DNA from: Candidatus Hydrogenedentota bacterium | GTDB taxonomy: Bacteria; Hydrogenedentota; Hydrogenedentia; Hydrogenedentales; SLHB01 | Assembly (NCBI GenBank): GCA_020849535.1 | Contig: JADLGB010000293.1 | Coordinates: 1 to 33,000 of the forward strand | Direction: 5' to 3' | DNA length: 33,000 nt | Shown: in pieces, positions 27,802-33,000 of the stretch | How positions within the stretch are numbered: position 1 is the first letter of the stretch | Layout of the letters: every line of letters starts with the position of its first letter | Program-made: the position numbers and the translations under genes | Notes under the pieces: generated by a model | What the model was told of the DNA's origin: nothing | The model's input: the letters and a program-made list of their open reading frames with translations, nothing else | The model's database searches: none

Positions 27802-28002
27802 ATGGGCGGAAAGCAGAGGTTCAAACTGGATAGGCTCAGTCAGGTTTATGGCATGGGTTTTGGCATGGCGATGACGTCGCTGCTTTGGATGATGACCAAT
27901 GGAGAAGAGACTTACGTGCTTCTTAGTCTCATCCCAGGCTGTGTGATGGGAATCTTAGCAGGCATCGCAATTCACAATCGGGACGTGTCTGAACAGAAGT
28001 AG
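27802..28002 (+). CDS. Small two-helix membrane protein
   Basis: A 66-residue protein of unknown function. Two hydrophobic segments (about 16-31 and 39-57) suggest a hairpin in the membrane, with a positively charged start and a polar tail (HNRDVSEQK). A strong AGGAGG ribosome site lies about 8 nt before the ATG, which supports a real gene despite its size. Confidence 0.6.
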   Translation: MGGKQRFKLDRLSQVYGMGFGMAMTSLLWMMTNGEETYVLLSLIPGCVMGILAGIAIHNRDVSEQK

Positions 28003-28099
28003 ACTCTGGAAGGGGACACCGAGGGTAGACGAGAACGTCATGTTTCTGTACCGGCAATTGAAAGAAAGCAACTTACCGAGATTCTGAGGGGGGGCTACC

Positions 28100-29164
28100 A
28101 TGCACACACACAAACCAGCACGCCGTCAATTCTTGAAGACCGCCGCGGCCGGCGCCGCCGCAATGGGCACGCTCAACGCGTCGAGCGCCAGCGCCGCGGA
28201 GCAGCCTGCGGCCGCGGAAGAGGCAGGCGCGCAGCGTCTGTCTCTCGACCAACTCAAGCAGTGGGAATCCTGGCAGTACGGCATGTTCATCCACTACGGC
28301 ATGAGCACCTACGTGCAAAACGAACTCCCCGACGGCAAGGCGCCCGCAACCACGTATGCGCCGGACGCGCTTGACGTGGATCAGTGGGTTTCCGTCATCC
28401 GCGACGCGGGCATGAAGTACGCCGTGCTCACTACCAAACATGTTGCGGGGCATTGCCTGTGGCCGACGAAGCACACGGACTACTCCGTGGTGAACAGCAC
28501 TGACAAGACCGACGTCGTCGGGAAGTTCGTGGAAGCGTGCAAAGCCAAGGGGATCCTTCCGGGCTTCTACTACTGCTCCTGGGACAACCATAACCGCTTC
28601 GGCAGTTGGACGCCATCCGACGGCAAGGGCGAGTTTCCTGCCTACACCACATCGCTTTATCAGTCGTTTCAAACCGCGCAGATCACGGAGCTGATCACCA
28701 CGTACGGGCCTATCGGGGAGATGTGGATCGACATCCCGGGCGTGCTCGGTCGGGGCTACCGCACGTTTCTCTACAATCATGTCGCGTCATTGCAGCCCGA
28801 CATCGTGATCATGATGAATAGCGGCATCTCCACGGGCGCGGAGTACAACATCGACTATGCGTGGCCGTCCGACCTGATCGCCATAGAGCGCCGCCTGCCA
28901 CCTGACCAGGGACACAACCGCTGGCGCGACATCGAGGGCAAACGCTACTACATGCCGGGCGAAGTGTGCGATCCCATCGGCAAGGACTGGTTCTACGTCG
29001 AGGGCGACGTGCCACGTCCCGACGCGGAACTGGCCGAACAATTGCAGGCATGCCGCGCGCGCGGGGTCAACCTCCTCCTCGATGTGCCCCCTGACAAGAG
29101 CGGCAAAATCCCGGACATGCATGTGCAAGCCCTTGCGCGGCTGCGCAAGAACGCGGGATTGTAG
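28100..29164 (+). CDS. Tat-exported GH29 alpha-L-fucosidase-like enzyme
   Basis: A 354-residue glycoside hydrolase of family GH29, which cleaves alpha-L-fucose from glycans by a retaining mechanism. A Tat-like signal (ARRQFLKT, 7-14) is followed by the catalytic barrel: WQYGMFIHYG (58-67), KYAVLTTKHVAGHCLWPT (106-123) and MWIDIPG with Asp211 as the probable nucleophile. It is shorter than typical GH29 enzymes (about 450) and ends right after the barrel, so the usual C-terminal beta-sandwich is missing. The acid/base residue cannot be placed by eye. GGGGGG lies just before the ATG at 28100. Confidence 0.85.
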   Translation: MHTHKPARRQFLKTAAAGAAAMGTLNASSASAAEQPAAAEEAGAQRLSLDQLKQWESWQYGMFIHYGMSTYVQNELPDGKAPATTYAPDALDVDQWVSVIRDAGMKYAVLTTKHVAGHCLWPTKHTDYSVVNSTDKTDVVGKFVEACKAKGILPGFYYCSWDNHNRFGSWTPSDGKGEFPAYTTSLYQSFQTAQITELITTYGPIGEMWIDIPGVLGRGYRTFLYNHVASLQPDIVIMMNSGISTGAEYNIDYAWPSDLIAIERRLPPDQGHNRWRDIEGKRYYMPGEVCDPIGKDWFYVEGDVPRPDAELAEQLQACRARGVNLLLDVPPDKSGKIPDMHVQALARLRKNAGL

Positions 29165-29174
29165 GACACTTTTC

Positions 29175-29265
29175 ACGCCGGCGTGGAAACCGCGCAACCG
29201 TAACGGCCGGCTTCCACGCCGGGCGTCTTCCAGCACACAGTCACGCCCGGGGTGGAACCCGGGCG
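29175..29265. repeat. REP-like hairpins between convergent genes
   Basis: Two related structures. An imperfect inverted repeat joins 29175-29192 with 29208-29226 (ACGCC-GGCGTGGAA core, one gap and one mismatch). Next, CGCCCGGG (29244-29251), loop GTGGAA, CCCGGGCG (29258-29265) forms a perfect 8-bp hairpin sharing the GTGGAA core. They lie between the ends of the fucosidase (+) and nucleoside-hydrolase (-) genes and could also stop transcription from both sides. Confidence 0.65.
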
Positions 29266-29300
29266 CTACAAAGTCAAATAGAAGACTGTCCGGTAGCGAT

Positions 29301-30482
29301 TCAACGAAGAAATCCCACGTACAAATCCTTGAGTGCCTGTCCCGCCGCAGTCTGATAGGCCTGCGGATCGCGCCGGAAGTACAGCGCCGCCGTGGACGCG
29401 TCTTGGGTCTCGCGCATGGTGAGCTGACCATCATCGGATACTCCGAGCACACATGGTAGAAGACCCTCTTCAATCACCTTCGCATTCGCGCCGGCAGATG
29501 CCATCGGCAGCAGTTGGTACGGCTCACCGCCGGTTGTGATAAAACGCCGGTCCGCGACCTGCGCCCAGACCGCCGTTTCCCACACGTGATGCGCGTGGTC
29601 GTAGTGCTCCTTCATATCCGCCAAAGGATCGGTTTCGTCCATCGCGTTCAGGAAGTCCACGCGGTTCGACCGTGTGAACGCGAACTCAATGTATCGCTGC
29701 AATGGCGCGGCCATGTCTGGTACCCAGTTCAGATTCTCCATCGCCCAGTAACAGTTGTGGTTGCCAAGAGCGAACGGGCTCTTCTCCGTCGCACAGGGAT
29801 AGACGGCCAGCTTCAGATTCGATCGAATCACGCACACGAAAGCGTGCACATCCAGTTGCACGTTCCACTCCACGTATCCGGCGGGGTACGCCCCCACGCA
29901 CAGGTGGGCCAGCCGGATCTTGCTCTCCAACAGTTCCGGCTCGCGATTCAGTGCAACGGCCAGAGGCCGCACCGATCCGAAGGAGACCACGTCGACAGGT
30001 TCCTCGCTTGCCCGAAGCGTTTCGATCAACAGTTCGATTCCCGCTTGCTGAAATGCCGGCGCATCGGGCATGTCATCGTTGGGCGATCGCATCGCACCGA
30101 AGGGCGCGGGCGCGCAGGGCACGTTTCGATTGAAGATGTAGTTGAGTTGGTGCACGGGAACGTAGCCCGGCGACCGCGGGCCGGTAGGGTCGTTGTAGCT
30201 GGGATTGGCCGCATCGAAATACGGTCGAAGGTAGCGCCCTGTCACATCGAGGATAACCGCGCGCAGATCGACCTCGGGAAGGGCGTATGCGGCGATCAAA
30301 TCGAAATTGTCGCCGCGATCCTGGTGCGGGTGATACAGGTCCGTGATGTCGATCACGGGACGCCTGCCAGCCGTGAAAGAAGCGGCGGGCGCAGTATTCT
30401 CAGCAGCCACAACTGCCTGTGAACCAGCGGCGGCCACACCGGCCGCGCTTGCTAACAGAAATGAGCGTCGATTCAATTCCAT
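29301..30482 (-). CDS. Tat-exported nucleoside-hydrolase-like protein
   Basis: A 393-residue protein resembling the inosine/uridine-preferring nucleoside hydrolase superfamily, whose members split N-ribosidic bonds with a calcium ion held by an N-terminal DxDxxxDD cluster. Here the cluster is stretched: VIDITD (D45, D48) and, after an inserted LYHPHQDR stretch, GDNFDLIAAYA (D58, D61). A Tat-type signal NRRSFLLAS (4-12) predicts export. The changed metal site means substrate and activity are uncertain. The gene starts 8 nt after the phosphoesterase stop, so the two form an operon. Confidence 0.7.
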   Translation of the reverse strand: MELNRRSFLLASAAGVAAAGSQAVVAAENTAPAASFTAGRRPVIDITDLYHPHQDRGDNFDLIAAYALPEVDLRAVILDVTGRYLRPYFDAANPSYNDPTGPRSPGYVPVHQLNYIFNRNVPCAPAPFGAMRSPNDDMPDAPAFQQAGIELLIETLRASEEPVDVVSFGSVRPLAVALNREPELLESKIRLAHLCVGAYPAGYVEWNVQLDVHAFVCVIRSNLKLAVYPCATEKSPFALGNHNCYWAMENLNWVPDMAAPLQRYIEFAFTRSNRVDFLNAMDETDPLADMKEHYDHAHHVWETAVWAQVADRRFITTGGEPYQLLPMASAGANAKVIEEGLLPCVLGVSDDGQLTMRETQDASTAALYFRRDPQAYQTAAGQALKDLYVGFLR

Positions 30483-30489
30483 TCGTGCA

Positions 30490-32292
30490 TTACTCCGTCA
30501 ATTCCAATTGGGCCATAGGCGATCCGGGAACCGCGTCACCGACGCCGGGCGTCAGTTCGGCCCAATGCCGCGGGCGCTCCGGGTGGGAGGGATCGAGATC
30601 GTTCGCGACGATCGAGAAGGTGAAGGTGCTCCCCCTCTCCCACGCCACCGGCGCAATCACCGTTTTCGGAAAGGCCGCTTCGTAGGTTGTTCGCTTGCCA
30701 TCCCTCCGGACGGCCAGTTTCACGTCCTTGTTCACCGTCTCCCATTCGCGGTCGACGCCCTTATACAAGAACACTTCCGGTCCGCCCGTGGTCAGGGTCA
30801 GCCCCCACTCCCACCGGCCTGTCATGAACAATTGAATGCCATCCGCCGACCACACCACGTCGCCCGCGTAAGGCTGATGGAACTCGTCATCCGTGACTTC
30901 AACCGCGAGGTACAGGTCGTTTTCATCCCACAGGAGACGGCACTGCGCGGAGAGATCGTCCGTGTGGGTGATGTCGAACTCCCAGGCATAGCGCAAGGGA
31001 ATCGGCTCCGCCCCCACCCAGTCCACAAGATCGCCATCAACAGCCACGGCGCCGTTCGCCCTGCGCACCGAGTACGCTGGAACAAGGTCAAGCCGCCGCT
31101 CCACATCAATCGGGCCGCCATGCTTCGCCGCCTTGAACGTGGTCCGCAACGTGGGCACCGGAAAACGCACCTGTTCGGGACCGTCGGCCCAGATACGAAA
31201 ATCCAGATACGTGATATCGCCCGCTTTGGCATGGTATGCGGCCTCTGGCGGTTCCACATGCCATCCCGCGGGAATGTCCCATGCCATTACGGAATCGAAT
31301 GGCTCTTCGTAGGGATTCTGCACAAACGCGGTGACTTTCCGATCGAAGGCGGCGTTTTGCGGCGCTTCGATAGTCTCGGTGCCCACCCAGTTCCGGCGCA
31401 CGTTGCGCACCTCGTCGACACGCGCCTGCGTGACGACATCCGGTTGCAGGATCGAGCCGGGTTTGATGACAGACCACGTGACCTCGTCTCCCCGGACGCG
31501 CACCAGCACGAAGTGATGAAAGCCGCCCTCGTCCACGGGATGGCGCACCTCGGCGCCGCCACCTGCGGAAATGACGTAATGCACGCCGTCGCGCTGGCCC
31601 ATATAGCGGTAGAGATGATCGTCTCCGCCGAAGACGATGCGCACTGGGTAGCCCTTGATGGCTTCGGCCACATTGTCCCAGCTCGAAGTCCAATTGGGTT
31701 CGTTCCACCCCGCGACGAAGTAGGGCTTGTGCAGGAAGAGGAAGATGTGCTTCGCGTTGGCCGATTCCAAATCCGCTTTCAACCAGGCAATCTGATCGTC
31801 CGACAAGCGCTGGCCCGCGCCGACTTCTTCGCTGTTGAGCGCGATGAAGCGCGAGTTGCCATACGAGAATGCGTAGCATGTGGGGCCAACCCGGTCCAGC
31901 CAGATCTTCTCCGTCGCGGCATCGCTGATATCGTGGTTTCCCGTGACGGGAAAGAGCGGCACCTGGAGATCCGCGACCACGCGTTCGTACTCGTTCCATT
32001 GCGCGGGCAGCAGATCCGCGGAACCGCCCAGTATGAGATCCCCCACGTCGAGGATGAAAGCCGGACGCAACGCGTTCACATCCTGGATGATCTGCTTCCA
32101 CGTTTCGGACTGTTCCGTGACGGACAGCGAGCGCGTATCGGCGACCACGGCAAAGTCGAACGCGTCGGGTACGGACGGAGGAGTTGCGCGCAGTTGGTCC
32201 AACGCCCGCTCCGTCAGCGTTTCGCCAGCCGCGGCCACGACTTGGTGGATGGCGATGAAGAGCATTCCTGCAAGAAACGAACGCCGGTGCAT
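30490..32292 (-). CDS. Exported metallophosphoesterase with CBM9-like tail
   Basis: A 600-residue protein. An RR-type signal (MHRRSFLAG, hydrophobic to about 22) is followed by a calcineurin-like domain: ADTR (51-54), DVGD (82-85), VTGNHD (116-121), LHKP (187-190) and GGDDH (222-226). Canonical DxH and GHxH are altered to DTR and GDDH. Residues about 415-600 look like a CBM9/DOMON-type sugar-binding beta domain (LLWDENDLYLAVEVTDDEF, then WSADGIQLF). Its role may be a surface-bound phosphatase or purple-acid-type enzyme. The ATG at 32292 has a GGAAGGAAG site 6-7 nt upstream; the longer frame to 32331 does not. First gene of a pair with 29301-30482. Confidence 0.8.
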   Translation of the reverse strand: MHRRSFLAGMLFIAIHQVVAAAGETLTERALDQLRATPPSVPDAFDFAVVADTRSLSVTEQSETWKQIIQDVNALRPAFILDVGDLILGGSADLLPAQWNEYERVVADLQVPLFPVTGNHDISDAATEKIWLDRVGPTCYAFSYGNSRFIALNSEEVGAGQRLSDDQIAWLKADLESANAKHIFLFLHKPYFVAGWNEPNWTSSWDNVAEAIKGYPVRIVFGGDDHLYRYMGQRDGVHYVISAGGGAEVRHPVDEGGFHHFVLVRVRGDEVTWSVIKPGSILQPDVVTQARVDEVRNVRRNWVGTETIEAPQNAAFDRKVTAFVQNPYEEPFDSVMAWDIPAGWHVEPPEAAYHAKAGDITYLDFRIWADGPEQVRFPVPTLRTTFKAAKHGGPIDVERRLDLVPAYSVRRANGAVAVDGDLVDWVGAEPIPLRYAWEFDITHTDDLSAQCRLLWDENDLYLAVEVTDDEFHQPYAGDVVWSADGIQLFMTGRWEWGLTLTTGGPEVFLYKGVDREWETVNKDVKLAVRRDGKRTTYEAAFPKTVIAPVAWERGSTFTFSIVANDLDPSHPERPRHWAELTPGVGDAVPGSPMAQLELTE

Positions 32293-32411
32293 GATACACT
32301 TCCTTCCGTATTTGGCCGTGATTGTGTGCAAGACGAACCGGTCCCGCTCACGGCCTTCAGTATAGCGATTGAAGAAGCAATGTTCATGATCGGAAGCGGA
32401 GCGGCACTTTG

Positions 32412-32618
32412 ATGAAGGATCGCGAAGGCCAGGCGAGCGGAAACGTATCGGCGATTGGGCAGTGCTTGACCTGCGCCCACGCGCGTTCCATTGCTCATCC
32501 GCATGGAGGCGATGCGTACTGGCGCTGCGGGCTTTCGGATACGGATAAGCGATTTCCCAAATACCCGCGGCTGCCGGTGAACGATTGCGCGGGGTATGTA
32601 CCGCATGAGGGGGCGTGA
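32412..32618 (+). CDS. Small four-cysteine protein
   Basis: A 68-residue cytosolic protein. Four cysteines (CLTC at 18-21, RCGLS at about 40, DCAGY at about 60) and the phrase FPKYPRLPV recall a small metal-binding family, probably zinc or iron-sulfur, of unknown role. The ATG at 32412 follows a possible TTG at 32409. It is divergent from the phosphoesterase gene across a 119-nt spacer that contains TATACT on the minus strand (32364 to 32359). Confidence 0.6.
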   Translation: MKDREGQASGNVSAIGQCLTCAHARSIAHPHGGDAYWRCGLSDTDKRFPKYPRLPVNDCAGYVPHEGA

Positions 32619-32619
32619 A

Positions 32620-32635
32620 TGTTCCCCGTGGAACA
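32620..32635. promoter_or_regulatory. parS-like palindrome
   Basis: TGTTCCCCGTGGAACA differs at one central position from the well-known ParB-binding palindrome form TGTTCCACGTGGAACA. It starts 2 nt after the stop of the small Cys protein gene. No parA or parB is in the window, so binding is unproven; a single site can be chance or a decayed copy. Confidence 0.4.
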
Positions 32636-32746
32636 TTGCCGACAGACCGAGGTATCGTGAGTTGGTGTTGGGGGTTACGGCGTTGCGGTGCAACATGGTG
32701 GGTATGGGTTGCGCCCAGTGTAAGACAAAGAGGAAGAACATCCCCC

Positions 32747-32886
32747 GGCCCTGCGGGCCACCCCCTTCAAAGGGGGAATTATGCAACACTATGTCTATAG
32801 GATTTGGACAACCTTGATAGCAGCACGTGGGCCTACGGTGTGCAACTCGCGCGACCCAAAGGGTCGCAAAGAAGGTCCCCCTTTGA
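32747..32886. repeat. Composite hairpin repeat
   Basis: Four parts: hairpin GGCCC-TGC-GGGCC (32747-32759); CCCCC/GGGGG hairpin (32761-32776); hairpin GCGACCC-AAA-GGGTCGC (32851-32867); and an 11-nt inverted pair, TCAAAGGGGGA at 32767-32777 against TCCCCCTTTGA at 32876-32886. The ends mirror each other, as in a short intergenic mobile or REP-like element of about 140 nt. Confidence 0.6.
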
Positions 32887-32905
32887 GGGTCTGTCGGAAT
32901 ATTGA

Positions 32906-32932
32906 TTGATATTTATCTATGTTTGTGATACC
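32906..32932 (+). promoter_or_regulatory. AT-rich promoter candidate for the last gene
   Basis: TTGATA at 32906-32911 and an extended -10-like TGTGATACC ending at 32932 stand out in GC-rich DNA, with about 15 nt between the -35 and GATACC. They precede the gene start at 32980 by about 50 nt. Confidence 0.35.
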
Positions 32933-32979
32933 ATACTTCTCGCAGGGCACGGGTGGAGCGTTGGCGAGGAGGAGTGACA

Positions 32980-33000
32980 ATGGCGGACAGGCGATGGGCA
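32980..33000 (+). CDS. Start of a gene truncated by the window end
   Basis: ATG at 32980 opens MADRRWA to the window edge, with AGGAGGAG about 6 nt upstream and an AT-rich promoter candidate before it. Seven codons are too few to assign a family. Confidence 0.5.

Larger units (their letters stand above)
32619..32979. other. Intergenic region of 361 nt
   Basis: No convincing gene. It contains the parS-like palindrome (32620-32635), a hairpin repeat cluster (32747-32886) and an AT-rich promoter-like stretch (about 32901-32937) before a gene start at 32980. Short open frames across it are made of repeat sequence. Confidence 0.55.

Noticed and set aside
30343..32412. 689-residue open frame on the plus strand
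   Set aside because: It is antisense to the phosphoesterase and nucleoside-hydrolase genes, whose motifs and signals are on the minus strand; no family features in this frame.
32596..32817. Short open frames in the last intergenic region
   Set aside because: They are built from the parS-like palindrome and hairpin repeat sequence; no ribosome site or family feature.

Overview
The window is GC-rich, densely coded bacterial DNA. It encodes c-type haem motifs, many Tat (twin-arginine) signal peptides, secreted Gfo/Idh/MocA oxidoreductases, HEAT-repeat proteins and a GH29 fucosidase. That mix suggests a Gram-negative lineage of the Planctomycetota / Candidatus Hydrogenedentota kind. This assignment is inferred from gene content; no rRNA or universal marker is present to settle it. 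I saw no tRNA, rRNA, CRISPR array, transposase or phage gene, so this looks like chromosomal backbone with intergenic repeats.

Layout. 43-2375: a calcineurin-like phosphoesterase (+) runs tail to tail into a minus-strand pair, a solitary DNA methyltransferase and a DeoC/LacD-type aldolase, which overlap by 14 nt. 2450-7595: plus-strand small and housekeeping genes (DUF4177, DUF4870, DUF1638, VOC, RluA-type pseudouridine synthase, second VOC, YaiI/DUF188, MmgE/PrpD). 7598-12805: a probable operon of a zinc-ribbon membrane protein, two tandem Tat-exported Gfo/Idh/MocA proteins and a secreted HEAT-repeat protein, closed by a hairpin terminator. 12957-14819: an ABC exporter. 15028-19644: a 1538-residue exported protein with PPC-like, haem c, alpha/alpha-toroid, HEAT, second haem c and discoidin-like regions; it is the most unusual gene here. 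19626-26015 (minus): RecD2 helicase, SDR oxidoreductase, second DUF4870, a cysteine-rich unknown and an FHA-GAF-sigma54 activator. 26445-29164 (+): a third Tat Gfo/Idh protein, a small membrane protein and a Tat-exported GH29 enzyme. 29301-32292 (minus): an exported phosphoesterase with a CBM9-like tail followed by a Tat-exported nucleoside-hydrolase-like protein. 32412-33000: a small Cys protein, a parS-like palindrome, an intergenic repeat and the first codons of a gene leaving the window.

How it fits together. Six proteins carry RR-type export signals (8022, 9427, 26445, 28100, 29301, 30490) and two more have Sec-type signals. Much of the window therefore serves the cell envelope or periplasm, plausibly turnover of glycans or nucleosides. 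The substrates cannot be read from sequence. No single known defence or biosynthetic system is visible. The best leads for something new are the diheme scaffold protein, the Gfo/Idh-HEAT operon, the divergent phosphoesterase and nucleoside-hydrolase pair, and several hairpin-forming intergenic repeats.
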